Positions 34,311 through 44,353 of a stretch of DNA of 64,000 nucleotides are shown in pieces (position 1 is the stretch's first letter; each line of letters begins with the position of its first letter). The notes under the pieces are model-generated. The model did not search any database. It worked only from the letters and a program-made list of their open reading frames with translations, and was not told the DNA's origin. The stretch covers positions 702,840-766,839 of the forward strand of contig SIJG01000047.1 in the NCBI GenBank assembly GCA_023374025.1. Direction: 5' to 3'. Position numbers and translations under genes: made by a program. The stretch comes from Heterodera schachtii. Its lineage: Eukaryota; Nematoda; Chromadorea; Rhabditida; Heteroderidae.

Positions 34311-37300
34311 GAGTTTATTTGAGAGAATGTTTGGAAAAAACAAATAAATGATTTTGGTGATCAAATGAATGAGAAGCTGTCGGTCAACCGGGTCAGTGCA
34401 CGTAGAGATTTGCGAGAGTGAGTAAAGAGACAAATGAGAGATCCATTGTGAGAAATAGATGTGAAAATGAGGCAAAAAATGACGGACAAAAATAAATGAA
34501 TCGCTTCTATTGGCACAAAGAGATTTGAAATTGAGAAATGGCCCCTCTATTCGTCTCCTTCTCCATTTTCTGCCATTGGCCAGTCGTTGTACTGCTTTGT
34601 GCCGGTGATGTGCTCGACGTAAATGTCTCGGCTCCATTTGATTGCCTCGGACACCATGAGTTTTCGCATCAAGTGCCGGTAGTGTTGGCCAATGTGCATT
34701 CTGTTTAGGACCAATTCATTGTGGGGATCCCACCCACCGAGCGGGCCAACAACAAACGCATCCAAGAACACAGTCAGGCCCTGCTGCCGAAGGTGTTGTG
34801 CCAGTTCGTCGTATTTGCGCCGCTTTTCGTTTCGTGCGGCTTCAAAGGCGCCGTACCGGTTCTCAAATGGCATGCAGACGTCGACGATCAATGCGGTTTT
34901 GAGCGTGTTGTCCATGGCCAAGATGTCGGGCCGAACGTTGTTGGGGAAGTTTGGCACCGTTTGGTTGACTCGGACGACAGTTGTTGCTGGTGGTCGGAAG
35001 GCTTTGACCAGACGTTCCATGATCACATTGTGGCGACGGCCAATGGTGGCGAGCATCGGTGGACAGTGGCAGAGCACGTGTGGGAGCGTTTCGTTGCCGA
35101 AACCACAACGCCTGCATTGTTTGTTGTTCGGTTGGCCGAACCGTCTCGTGCCGTTGAGTGGGACACAGCCGAGGCGGGCTCGGTGGATGAAGCGCCAGTC
35201 GGCGAACCGGGTGAAGTTGCCGTGGGCTAGAAAGTGATTTGAGGCGGCACTAACGCTTGTCACACTATGTGCCTTCCCTTGATCTGGCTTGGACAGCAGG
35301 CGGCGGTGGTAGAAGTCGCGGATGGCTGACCGCAGGCAGAATTCGGCCGCTTTCGGTTGGACTTGGCACCCGTTCAGGAGCAGTTGCATTGAGCCGTCGT
35401 TGACTGCCCATTCGACGCCAACTTTTGTCCGCAGTCGCCTCGTTGCCGTTCTGAGCCGCGTCCAGGTCGAAGAAATGTCTGTTGACTCGTTGTTCATGTC
35501 GCCGTCCATCGAGCCGTTGAGGTACTTGGCCAATTCGTGCTGTCGTGGGGCCCGGCGCAGACGCTTGGCAACGACGGTGCAGAGCAAATCCATTGTTGTT
35601 GCGACCAAGTCGCGGGAGGTGAGGAGCCGCAGGCCATGAACAATTTGGCTCAGGTCGGCGAGGGCGTTCAGCGGTGTCAGTGCAAGACCTCCCATGGTAT
35701 TGCTCAAGTAAAGCGGCTCTGTTCCGGCACGCTGCGGGAGGTTCAACCACCGCTTTGCCGCACGGACGATCTTTTTGTCCAGCGCATTCAGTGGGGCTTT
35801 GCGTACTTCCCCATTTTTGAGATGGAAGGCGATTGATGGCAGAACGAAAATGTTTACTGCATCAAATTTTTGCCACGGGGCGAGCAGTGATCGGTCAATT
35901 TTGTCGACATGGTCGGACATTCGCTGAATGATGTGGTCGGCGGATTGTGCTCTTTGGTAACCGGTCGGAACGCCGAGATGTTCGTAGTGCTGATCGATGT
36001 TCATTGGAGGTGGTTGTCCGCCTTGGATGGTAAATGTTGTCGGCTGGGCAATCCTGCGCTTTCCATCGATGACCAACGTCGCGCACTTTCTTGGATTGAA
36101 CCGAAGATGGGCCCAATCAGCAATTTGTCCGGTTGTGGTTAACATTTGTTGGAGTTGTTGTGTGTTGTTGGACACAAGCACCAGGTCGTCGGCATAGGCC
36201 AATGTCGATGTTGTTTGACCGCCGATTTGGTAGCCGATGTTTTGGCTGTCAAGTGCGCGAAGGATGGGCTCGAGTGCGAGGTTGAAGATGATCGGACTCA
36301 GAGGGCACCCTTGCTTGACGCCTGCGCGGATGGTGATGTCGTCAGTGAGGCCGCCTGTGTGTCGTATTTGGGTCGCGTTGTTGTTGTACAGTAGTCTGAT
36401 GGTGTTGACTGTTGTGTTGTCGAGGCCGGACCATTTGAGTGATCGGAAGATCACTTCGTGTGGGATGGAGCCGAACGCATTTGTCAAATCGAGCCATGCG
36501 ATGGCACATTCATTTCGCTCTCTGCGGGCATCCTGAAGAATGCTTTGGAGCATGAAATTATGTTCCGAGCAACCATCGACGGGCATAAAGCCCTTTTGTG
36601 CCTGGCTAATCCGCTTGTTTCGGATAGCCCATTGTGCCAACCGGTTTGCGAGCACAGCCGAGTGCAGCTTTCCGAGTGTGTTCGACAGTGCAATTGGCCG
36701 CCAATTGTTCACGTCCTCGCGGGCTCCTTTTTTGTGGATGAGCACTGTCGTTGAGCGGCGCCAGCTCGTTGGAATGTGCTGTTGTTGTTTGGCGGCATTG
36801 AAGATGGCGGTGAGAATGTGGCAGCCGGGGTCAAACTTTTTCCAAACCGCGTAGCGGATGTTGTCGGGTCCGGGTGCGGTGTTGCTGCACCGCTTGAGCC
36901 GCTCTGAGACTTCGTTGTTGTTGAAGTTGGCTGTGAACGGGCTGTTGTCGGCGAGCGGTTCGAAGAATGGCACGGAGTTGGGCATTTGCTCAGCGACAGG
37001 CGGGCTGGGGCCGAATACACTTGTGAAATGCTCATGAAGCACTTCAGCCGAGAGCTGGCACAGCGGTGACGCCTGCTCAGTGATCTCCCGGTACGCTCTA
37101 GCGCGTGAGGCGCGGTACAGCTTTTGAATGCGAGCGGCGGCGACGGGGTCAAATGGCGGACCGGCATCGGCATTCATATGGTTTCGGCGTCTGCCATGTT
37201 GGTTCGGTGGCGGTCTTGGCCTTTGCTGTTGTTGAGCGGGCCGTTGTGTGAATGCCACTTGTGCCTGTTGTCGGACTGCGTTGGTGAACTCGTCCAACAG

Positions 37301-38261
37301 GTCGTCAAGCTGCTCGGCGTTTGCCACCGCATTGAACCGCCGAACCCATTCGCGTTGTTGTGCATTTTGTTGCCGTTGAGCGACCACCGGACCAGTTTGG
37401 TTGTCGTGCGGTTCAGGTTGAGCATTGGCGACCAAATGTGCTGGCGGTGTTTGGCTCTGGCGGGCGGTACGGCTGCGCGCTGTTTGTGCGCTTCGGTCAC
37501 TTCCGTTTGGCGAGGCGGTGCCTGCCGAGTGCCGTTGTGCAACCAATGCAGGCGGGGTCGAACGACCAGACGGTACATCCGATTCGCGCCGGCACTGCAT
37601 GCGGTCTGTCCGTGCCCCCGTACCGCTGGGAGTGGTCCCGGACTGATCCGCAGCAGCGGGTTGAGCCGGGGAAACGGGCTCCTGGAGGCGAGGAGCCCGC
37701 GGTCGGACCTGGCGAACAACATTCGCGTGCTGTGGTTGGTGCCGTTCCTCTTGGATCGGCTGTGCGCCTTGGCATTGTGCCGACTTCTTCTGGTGAGCAT
37801 TGCATGCCCTCAATTGTGCAAAAATTTGTCGGCAGCCATGGCAGCGGAAGGCCAAATGCCATGTGTTTTGCGGTGTGTGGTCCTTCTTCAAATGCTTTGA
37901 TAGTCCGGCGTGAGTGTTGAATGATCGGCCAGCGCAAAACCGACATGACAAAGGCAGGGCAATTGGCACTCCAAGGACGTACTGGTGAGCTACGTCCTCT
38001 TCGCCAAGTTCGCCACTTTCATCGCCTTGCTCAGTACGATTTTGAGCACTGCCAACCGACAGGTCGATATTTGGGTCGGATTGGGCAGTGGAATTGGAAG
38101 GGTCATGCATTGGCGGTGTCAATAAGTATTGATTGTTTTGGTCAAGTGAGGAAAATAGGCAAATATTTGGGCAGACGGAGTTGAGGACGGGCAGAGGGGA
38201 ACAGAACAAAGTGTTTTATTTTGTGGAATAAAAGAAAAATAATATTTTCGGAGCAAAAATC
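34311..38261 (-). mobile_element. U2-targeted non-LTR retrotransposon with restriction-like endonuclease (Utopia/NeSL-R2 type)
   Basis: The insert is 3951 bases, in the same orientation as U2, lying exactly between GTGTAGT (ending 38262) and ATCTGTTCTT (from 34309); a single T at 34310 can belong to either side. No other target-site duplication is seen. It has a leader of about 50 bases before the open frame (150 before the first ATG), one long frame and a 3' UTR of about 236 bases without poly(A) or terminal repeats. The architecture of zinc fingers, reverse transcriptase, CCHC and restriction-like endonuclease is that of the R2/NeSL group. U2-specific RLE elements are known as Utopia (described in oomycetes, arthropods, reptiles and others). 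Full length at both ends and an open frame point to recent insertion. Confidence 0.9.
34547..38110 (-). CDS. Retrotransposon polyprotein: zinc fingers, reverse transcriptase, RLE endonuclease
   Basis: 1187 codons from the first in-frame ATG (38110); the frame is open 33 codons further up to a TAA, so a non-AUG start is possible, as in R2 elements. Residues are numbered from that ATG. Zinc finger 1: C56, C59, H73, H78. Zinc finger 2: C90, C93, H106, C113. A Gln/Pro/Arg-rich linker follows (about 120-310). Reverse transcriptase about 410-700: WRPIALSNTLGKL at 470, QKGFMPVDGCSEHN at about 505, motif A Asp at 541 (LDLTNAFGSIPH), GVKQGCPLSP at about 597, and the catalytic YADD at 639-642. C-terminal CCHC: C999, C1002, H1011, C1016. 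RLE: PD at 1061-1062 and D1077 (IVDVCMPFE), Lys-rich helix after. The protein would nick U2 DNA and prime cDNA from the nick. All key residues are present, no frameshift or stop. Confidence 0.92.
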   Translation of the reverse strand: MHDPSNSTAQSDPNIDLSVGSAQNRTEQGDESGELGEEDVAHQYVLGVPIALPLSCRFCAGRSFNTHAGLSKHLKKDHTPQNTWHLAFRCHGCRQIFAQLRACNAHQKKSAQCQGAQPIQEERHQPQHANVVRQVRPRAPRLQEPVSPAQPAAADQSGTTPSGTGARTDRMQCRRESDVPSGRSTPPALVAQRHSAGTASPNGSDRSAQTARSRTARQSQTPPAHLVANAQPEPHDNQTGPVVAQRQQNAQQREWVRRFNAVANAEQLDDLLDEFTNAVRQQAQVAFTQRPAQQQQRPRPPPNQHGRRRNHMNADAGPPFDPVAAARIQKLYRASRARAYREITEQASPLCQLSAEVLHEHFTSVFGPSPPVAEQMPNSVPFFEPLADNSPFTANFNNNEVSERLKRCSNTAPGPDNIRYAVWKKFDPGCHILTAIFNAAKQQQHIPTSWRRSTTVLIHKKGAREDVNNWRPIALSNTLGKLHSAVLANRLAQWAIRNKRISQAQKGFMPVDGCSEHNFMLQSILQDARRERNECAIAWLDLTNAFGSIPHEVIFRSLKWSGLDNTTVNTIRLLYNNNATQIRHTGGLTDDITIRAGVKQGCPLSPIIFNLALEPILRALDSQNIGYQIGGQTTSTLAYADDLVLVSNNTQQLQQMLTTTGQIADWAHLRFNPRKCATLVIDGKRRIAQPTTFTIQGGQPPPMNIDQHYEHLGVPTGYQRAQSADHIIQRMSDHVDKIDRSLLAPWQKFDAVNIFVLPSIAFHLKNGEVRKAPLNALDKKIVRAAKRWLNLPQRAGTEPLYLSNTMGGLALTPLNALADLSQIVHGLRLLTSRDLVATTMDLLCTVVAKRLRRAPRQHELAKYLNGSMDGDMNNESTDISSTWTRLRTATRRLRTKVGVEWAVNDGSMQLLLNGCQVQPKAAEFCLRSAIRDFYHRRLLSKPDQGKAHSVTSVSAASNHFLAHGNFTRFADWRFIHRARLGCVPLNGTRRFGQPNNKQCRRCGFGNETLPHVLCHCPPMLATIGRRHNVIMERLVKAFRPPATTVVRVNQTVPNFPNNVRPDILAMDNTLKTALIVDVCMPFENRYGAFEAARNEKRRKYDELAQHLRQQGLTVFLDAFVVGPLGGWDPHNELVLNRMHIGQHYRHLMRKLMVSEAIKWSRDIYVEHITGTKQYNDWPMAENGEGDE

Positions 38262-38299
38262 ACTACACTTTGATCTTAGCCAAAAGGCCGAGAAGCGAT
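38262..38299 (-). ncRNA. U2 snRNA, 5' part (nucleotides 1-38)
   Basis: The minus strand from 38299 reads ATCGCTTCTCGGCCTTTTGG then CTAAGATCAAAGTGTAGT, the universal U2 5' end including the region that pairs with U6 and the first bases of the branch-site pairing sequence. Sequence identity then ends abruptly at G (38261), where the retrotransposon begins. The U2 promoter should lie just above 38300; I see TTCCGG/GGAACC strings there but cannot name a PSE. Confidence 0.92.
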
Positions 38300-39257
38300 G
38301 CCGGAACAGCAAAATGGGTTCCGGAAACGGAACCGGAACCATCGAAAACATATGGGTTGATTTTTAGGCGACCAAAATTGCACATTAGGGAGCAGAGATA
38401 TAGAAAAAATGGGGGAAATAGCGTTAAATTGTAGGGGAAAATGGGGGAAAGAAGCAAGACGGACGAAAGAGAGTGTTTCCGCAAGCGGAAAGCATAGAAG
38501 AGAGTGTGTGCCACAGACAGGAGAAGGGAGAAAGTGGGAGGAGGCAGTAGCAGCAGGTGGCCGTTGTGCCGTCGCGCGCCGACGACCACCTCTTCTTTCT
38601 CCTCTCATTGACTCTCGCTCTCTCCGTCGTCTCTCTCTTCTGGTGCACTTTTAATTCATCGCCCGCGCCCCCCTCCCGAAAAATTTATTTAAAAGATTTA
38701 CCTACCTATTTATTTTTCCTTGAAATTTCATTTAAAAAATTTAAATTTATTTTAATTAAAATTATTACATACCTATTTATTTTACCCAGAGCAACAGCTA
38801 CTGGTTGTTGTTTGCTTTTTATTCGTTAATTAATATAATTATTATTAATTACTATTTAACACGAATTAAAGCAATTTTGACCTAATCCATTGTCAAAATG
38901 GCTTCATAACACATAAAATCGTATCAATAAAGAATTAAGAAAAAATAATTAAAAGGCTGGAACATTATTTTTTTTTTTTCAAAAAAAAATCTACAAAAAA
39001 AAGAACAATGAATTTTTTTTTGAGAGGTGGATCATCGGCACGGCACTATTACCCAAATTCGAAAAATTTACCAAATGACACCCAATAATTATGAGGAAAT
39101 GAATTTTAGCACTTGAGAAAATTTAAATATTACTGAAACATTGTTTTATAGAAAAAAGAAAAATTTAAAAATAATTATACATTTTTCGAAAACCTTACAA
39201 TAAAAAACCTAAGATTCCAGGCCCCTACTGAAGTTTAAAAGAAAGGTACAGATGTGT
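38300..39257. other. U2 upstream flank and AT-rich spacer
   Basis: The 38310-38350 part is rich in CCGGAAC/GGAACC strings; 38400-38660 is purine-rich then pyrimidine-rich with inverse character (GAGAGAG against CTCTCTC). Open frames here are low-complexity and not supported. The expected snRNA promoter elements would be in the first 80 bases. Confidence 0.4.
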
Positions 39258-39334
39258 GCATGCAAATAGCGCAGTCGGTTAAGCGATTGTCCCCGTGCCA
39301 AGATAAACGGGTTCGAAAACATCAGACTGCATGC
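39258..39334 (+). tRNA. tRNA-like sequence (probable pseudogene)
   Basis: GCATGCA and TGCATGC at the ends pair as a 7-bp acceptor-like stem, 77 bases apart. Inside are an A-box-like TAGCGCAGTCGG and a B-box-like GGGTTCGAAAA. The T arm does not pair and no confident anticodon can be assigned. It lies where the other two SPRY units have none. A decayed tRNA or a SINE head is most likely. Confidence 0.35.
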
Positions 39335-39335
39335 C

Positions 39336-39865
39336 AATTTAGCTTTAATTGTTATCTTTCAGAATATATTTTTCCTAAATTTTTAACTTATGTATGAGAA
39401 AAGTTATAAAGCATTGAACACGCTATGTTTTTTGCAACGGTCATGCATATATAATTATTAATGTTTTAAGTCTATAAAATTGAGCCGGATTAAATTATAT
39501 ATTTGATAGCCCTAAGAATCTCTATTTACCTTAAAATTTCAGAAAATTTCATTTAGTTTCAAAAAAGTTCTGTGCAAAAAATTCTGACTTAGGGTTTCCG
39601 AAATTTTGTGACAATAACTTTTCTCATACTTAAGCTAAAAATTTAGGAAAAATATATTCTGAAAGATAACAATTAAAGCTATTGAATGATACCATGAAAT
39701 TTTAATTTGGTTGAATTTGGTCCAAGTTATGAATTTATATATATTACTCATTTTGTTTTCGAATCCATTGGCGGTTTTACGAAACGCGCATGGGTGGTGG
39801 CTTTAACAAAATACCCATTTGGCAGTTTTTACGAAACGCACCAGCACGAATTTTTTAAGAAAATT
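39336..39865. mobile_element. Foldback element in SPRY unit 1 (left arm altered)
   Basis: AGCTTTAATTGTTATCTTTC (about 39342) has its inverse at about 39663-39682, and the homology of the arms covers the AATATATTTTTCCTAAATTT region. The right arm continues to TTTTACGAAACGC near 39840. The outer left arm is missing and replaced by the tRNA-like stretch. Compare the complete copy at 48270-48890. Confidence 0.6.
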
Positions 39866-39905
39866 AAATGCTCTTTTGAATTCAAAATGATTCTCTTAAT
39901 CCTAT

Positions 39906-39936
39906 GCCCAACGTCGCTTCACAGATCGGACGGGAT
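39906..39936 (-). pseudogene. 5S rRNA fragment, unit 1
   Basis: GCCCAACGTCGCTTCACAGA followed by TCGGACGGGAT copies part of the minus-strand 5S gene, with the middle (AACTTGC) lost. It stands next to the foldback element in all three units (also 44323-44353 and 48947-48977). Confidence 0.6.
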
Positions 39937-40351
39937 TTTACCCTAATTTTAAAGGTAATAAATAAACACGTAAAAACCATAGAAAAACAATGGCTCTATT
40001 ATAGTTTTTCTTTTATTAAAGCTCAAAGTTTTATTAATTGCATGAGTAAAACACTCGAATTTTGAAACTTAGCGATTCTAATTAAAAATTTTTGAAAATT
40101 CACGCCCACTTAAAAATTGTCCATCTCATTTTTCGTTGTTCAACTTTTTAAGCCCTAATCGTAGCATTATGCTTTACTTTTTTCCCAACTTGGATTAAAA
40201 ATTCGTTTCTCACCCATTTTTTAGCTTATCATTTTGCTCAACAACAAAAGCCAAAAAAATGGATTAATTATTTCTTTGAAAGAGCGTATTTAATTGATTG
40301 ATATATGACACAATTTTGCCTAATTACTTTTGTCTATAAATGCCGCCACCC
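39937..40351. other. Upstream region of SPRY gene 1
   Basis: Non-coding AT-rich DNA conserved between the three units. It presumably includes promoter elements upstream of the TATA box. Confidence 0.4.
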
Positions 40352-40359
40352 TATAAAAG
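40352..40359 (+). promoter_or_regulatory. TATA box of SPRY gene 1
   Basis: TATAAAAG stands about 150 bases upstream of the ATG and is kept in all three units at the same place, about 30 bases before CAGTGCATAAC, a plausible initiation site. Confidence 0.6.
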
Positions 40360-40504
40360 GCGAACAGATTCAGTGCATAACTACAAATATTCATTCATTA
40401 TTTGGCACTGATGAATTTTATTTCCAAAATTTAAATTTAAATAAAATTTAAACTTTTTAAAATATTTCTTAGATAGCACAATACCTTTTCTTTAATTTGA
40501 AACA

Positions 40505-42694
40505 ATGTCATCATCCATCGCTTCGCCAGATGCATTTTTCCGTTCAGAAACTGATCAGGGTAATAGAAAAATTTGTAAAAAGAATTCGAAAAATAGAAAA
40601 TAATTATTTTTAAAAAATACAAAATTTAAATTTTTATCACCAACAGCAGAAGCAGAAGAAGTGAGCAAATATGAAGTGTTAAGTTGGCACGGACTTTTGG
40701 GTGATCAATTGTCAGCTGAATTGTTCGTCACTGATCAGCAGCTGCTGAAGGTGGGCCATTTTTGAATGGACAAATGATCAAACAGCGGAAGGGGAGGGGA
40801 GGCCAAAAACAGAGAAATATTTTTGGGAAATTTATTTCAAAATTTCCTCTTCGTTTTAAAAGTGTTCCAATGATATAAAATTATAAGGAGAAAGGGCCGC
40901 CGACCTATTCATAGAGCAATTAAATGGCATTTTGCCAAAACCATTCAATTATGAAATGAAGACAAATCAGGAATTTATTTATTGGACTGAACCATTTTAT
41001 TTAAGGAATGCCGAGAAAAACTTGCCAACTCCGAATTGAGGGAAACGAAATTGTTGTGGAATAACGGGGAACTGAATGCTGAGAATGTGAGAAAAAAGAA
41101 AAACGATGAAATTTCAGAGGGCGAGGGGCCTAAATTGAGAAAATTTCACTTTTTTTAATTCAGAGGGCTCTCAAAGCAGAGTTGGAAAAGCAGAAACGGA
41201 TGACGGAACACATTGAATTGAAGGCAAAAGTCTTCAACATGGAGCAGGAAAAGCACCAATTCGAGAAAAAATACGGTAGGGAGAATTTTGAAAGTTAATT
41301 ATAAATTTCCAATACCGTATCCCGAGACTTACTGTTAAATTGGCATTTTAAAAAGAATTTCTTTAAATTTTCATATTTTAGTTTCTGTCAAAGTGTTCCA
41401 TTCATTGGTGGAACGCATCAAACAATTGGAAAATCAGCAGCAGAAGAAAGAGGAGGGCAGAAATGGTAAAAAAAAAATGAAAAAAAACGGACATAAAATT
41501 TAAAAATTTCCAAATTCTTAATTAACATTTAGCTAACCGTTTACCAAATGCAATTAAATTTCAGTTTCTGTTGGTCAACAGCAGGAAAAGGAAAACGTTC
41601 AACAGAAATTGGATGAAAAATGTTCTGTGTTGGATAAAAACAATGTCGCGGGTGGGCACAAAAAATAATTGAAAATGTTTTAAAAACTCATTAAATAGGC
41701 GATTAATAAACAATATTTAAATTTCATTTATTTTTAGCAACTTCAAAGGGTGGCGGTCATTCGCCGCCGCCGGCGGTTGTCCCTGTGCAAATTGCAAAGG
41801 TGGAAATCGTATTTTTCATAAAGGCAAATTGAATTTCCATCAGGAATTGCCAAATTGGATTCAACTAAATGTTTGGGATGCCACCATTTGTCACAAAGAC
41901 ATCGAAATCACCGGGCAAAGCCAATTGACGGTCAATTGTAAGGGCAACGGATTTGGTAATTAATTATGAAATTGAAATAAATATAATTAAATGCTTTTTT
42001 GAATTAGGATGGCACTCTGTGTTTGCGAAATTTCCCATCTCCAAATGTTGTCGTCCCTTAATTTTCTACTTCGAAATCAAAGTCACCAATTTGGAAAGGT
42101 AAAAAATGATATTTTATGCATTTATTGATAACTTTTTCAAATATTTACATTTTATAGTTTTGTCTCGATTGGATTCGCCAGCAAAGAAATGCCATTGGAC
42201 GGAGCAATTGGACAGCATTTGAACAGTTACGGGTACCGAAGTGATGGTTCATTTGGCTGCAATTGTGTCAGTCGACCGTGTAAAATGGCTTTTGGCACCA
42301 TGCCAATGCCATTCAACGCGGCGATTGGAAAACAGAGGGACCGCCGCTACGTTGGGAGTGCCAATTGGCCATTTCCATTGGAATTTGTGCCCGTGCCAAT
42401 GCCATCGGACGGCGCATTGGTATTCCAATCGCCAGCATTTTCCACCGGAGATGTGGTCGGATGTGGCGTTTCTTTGGCAACTCGACAGATCTTTTTGACG
42501 AAAAATGGCCGACGAATTGGTGGGCCAAACAAAATTAAAAAAGCAATTAATTAAATTTCCATTTGTCAGATGACTACTCTTTTTTCACTACAACTGCCGT
42601 CAATTCTCTGTTTCCATGCGTTTCTTTGTGGACTGGCGACAAAATTGAGGCCAATTTTGGGCCAAGTTTCAAATTCAATTTGGCTACTCTTTGA
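40505..42694 (+). pseudogene. Coiled-coil/SPRY gene, unit 1 (one frameshift)
   Basis: Same exon order as the intact copy at 50543-52701. Exon 1 is 40505-40559 (MSSSIASPDAFFRSETDQ), exon 3 starts at 40888, the main SPRY exon is 42158-42519 and the last exon 42570-42694. Exon 3 reads ACCATTTTATTTAAGG where the other units have ACCATTTTTATTTAAGG, so one T is missing and the frame is lost. The remaining exons are open: coiled-coil exons, NWIQLNVWDATICHKDIEI, GWHSVFAKFPISKCCRPLIF, and the signature GDVVGCGVSLATRQIFLTKN. The SPRY fold binds protein partners. The single defect lies in a T run and could be a base-calling error. Confidence 0.7.
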
Positions 42695-43105
42695 AGAAAG
42701 TCGAAGAAACAACGGAAAAGGGCGATTAATCATTAATTATTAATGATTATTTATTTCATTCTTTTTTTCTTAATTTCATATTTATTTTCGCTTTGTTTTT
42801 ATGTTATGCTATATGGTTTTTTGTCAATGAATAAAATTTACTGTTTTATTATGTAGTCTTTTATTATTTGTTTTCCTTTTTCATTTAAAAATCAGGTAAA
42901 AAGTGACAACCGAATAAATGTTAAGAAATTAGCTATTGTTAAAAATATTTAAATTCCCCAAAATCTCCTCTTTTTTCTTTCCACTCATTTTGATGGCATT
43001 TTATTAATAAAATACAAAGTTATTAAATTATGTGATAATTTAAATAAAAAAAGAAATTAATTATTTTTTATTACAAATAAAAATTAAGACGAAAAAATTT
43101 AAAAA
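42695..43105. other. Spacer between SPRY gene 1 and 5S gene 1
   Basis: AT-rich, shared with unit 2 (47103-47518). It holds AATAAA-type polyadenylation signals after the SPRY gene (for example AATAAAATTTACTG near 42830). No further gene. Confidence 0.5.
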
Positions 43106-43224
43106 AGCTTACAACACCTTCGATTCCCAGGACGTCTCCGTTCCAAGTACTAAGAAGGCCCAACGTTGCTTAACTTGCCAGATCGGACGGGATGGCGTGT
43201 TTTCAACGTGGTATGGTCGTAAGC
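43106..43224 (-). rRNA. 5S ribosomal RNA, copy 1
   Basis: 119 bases. The minus strand starts GCTTACGACCATACCACGTT and includes CATCCCGTCCGATCTGGCAA, the internal promoter region AGTTAAGCAACGTTGGGCC, and ends in GGTGTTGTAAGCT. Start and end pair to form helix I. Close to the known Caenorhabditis 5S sequence. RNA component of the large ribosomal subunit, transcribed by RNA polymerase III. I looked for a spliced-leader RNA beside it, as in some nematodes, and found none. Confidence 0.95.
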
Positions 43225-43844
43225 GAAAGGAATCCATTTGAAAGAAATTAAATAGTCAATTTTATAATGCATTTTTCTTTTTGATTAATTTAACACAGAA
43301 CAAGGAATTGTTAATGTATTTATTTAGAATTCAATTAATTAATGTAAAAAAAGAAGAAAAATTCAATATTTTTTTCAAAATAAAAGAGAAAGAATTTGGA
43401 ATTTTGGCACATTTTTAACAAATTTCCAAACTGGCAATTCGGCAGAGAAATTGAAAATGGATTACAAATTTTATGATTCATAACAAAAAAGCTTTTTCCT
43501 AGACACATTGATTTTTCAATTAGAAAAAGTTAAGAAAAATAGGTTTTGCTGGTGCTTTTAAGAAAGTCACATCCACCATTTTAGTGGTTAAAGTCGTTCA
43601 TTTGAAGTGCCAATTTCCATTTTTGTATTCCGTTAAGAAAGCTAAAAAACCATTTCGGCACAAAATGCCAAAAAAGCCAAAATGGCGATATAAAGTCAAA
43701 CTAATGTTCTAACCAAATCAAAAATGCTTTTTCAACCTTATCTCGGAAAATCAAGAGCGAATGAAATTCTTTTCACCTGAAGGTAATAGGAGAAAAATGA
43801 AGGGCATAAATTGAAAAATTTAATGAATTTTTTGGTGCTAGTGC
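43225..43844. other. Spacer between units 1 and 2
   Basis: AT-rich, shared with 47638-48270. A short GAAAGTCACATCCACCATTT region is conserved. No gene. Confidence 0.5.
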
Positions 43845-44290
43845 GTTTCGTAAAACTGCCAATGGGTTCGAAAACAAAATGAGTAATATAAATTATATAT
43901 TTGATAGCCCTAAGAATCTCTATTTACCTTAAAATTTCAGAAAATTTCATTTAGTTTCAAAAAAGTTCTGTGCAAAAAATTCTGACTTAGGGTTTCCGAA
44001 ATTTTGTGACAATACTTTTCTCATACTTAAGCTAAAAATTTAGGAAAAAATATTCTGAAAGATAACAATTAAAGCTATTGAATGATACCATGAAATTTTA
44101 ATTTGGTTGAATTTGGTCCAAGTTATGAATTTATATATATTACTCATTTTGTTTTCGAACCCATTGGCAGTTTTACGAAACGCGCTGGCGGTTTTACGAA
44201 ACGCGCATGGGTGGTGGCTTTAACAAAATACCCATTTGGCAGTTTTTACGAAACGCACCAGCACGAATTTTTTAAGAAAATTAAATGCTC
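43845..44290. mobile_element. Foldback element in SPRY unit 2 (internal deletion)
   Basis: The left end GTGCGTTTCGTAAAACTGCC is present, but most of the left arm is lost and the sequence jumps to ATTATATATTTGATAGCCCT. The right arm is complete and has an extra CGGTTTTACGAAACGCGC copy near 44185. Confidence 0.6.
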
Positions 44291-44322
44291 TTTTGAATTC
44301 AAAATGATTCTCTTAATCCTAT

Positions 44323-44353
44323 GCCCAACGTTGCTTCACAGATCGGACGGGAT
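44323..44353 (-). pseudogene. 5S rRNA fragment, unit 2
   Basis: GCCCAACGTTGCTTCACAGA then TCGGACGGGAT, with the same internal loss as in units 1 and 3. Confidence 0.6.

Noticed and set aside
34692..37946. Several long frames on both strands across the retrotransposon (for example 37124-37900 plus, 37174-37800 minus)
   Set aside because: They are shadows of the GC-rich main frame and lack domains.
34311..38261. R2 or R4 insertion in 28S rRNA, or NeSL in a spliced-leader gene
   Set aside because: The flanks are U2 snRNA, not 28S rRNA, and no spliced-leader sequence is present. No ULP protease domain, which some NeSL elements carry, was seen.
38409..38829. Overlapping open frames upstream of U2
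   Set aside because: Purine/pyrimidine-rich low-complexity translations on both strands with no splice or domain evidence.
42189..42554. Stand-alone 121-codon SPRY gene starting at MPLDGAIGQ
   Set aside because: This ATG is inside a larger exon that begins at 42158; the apparent C-terminus reads through an intron.
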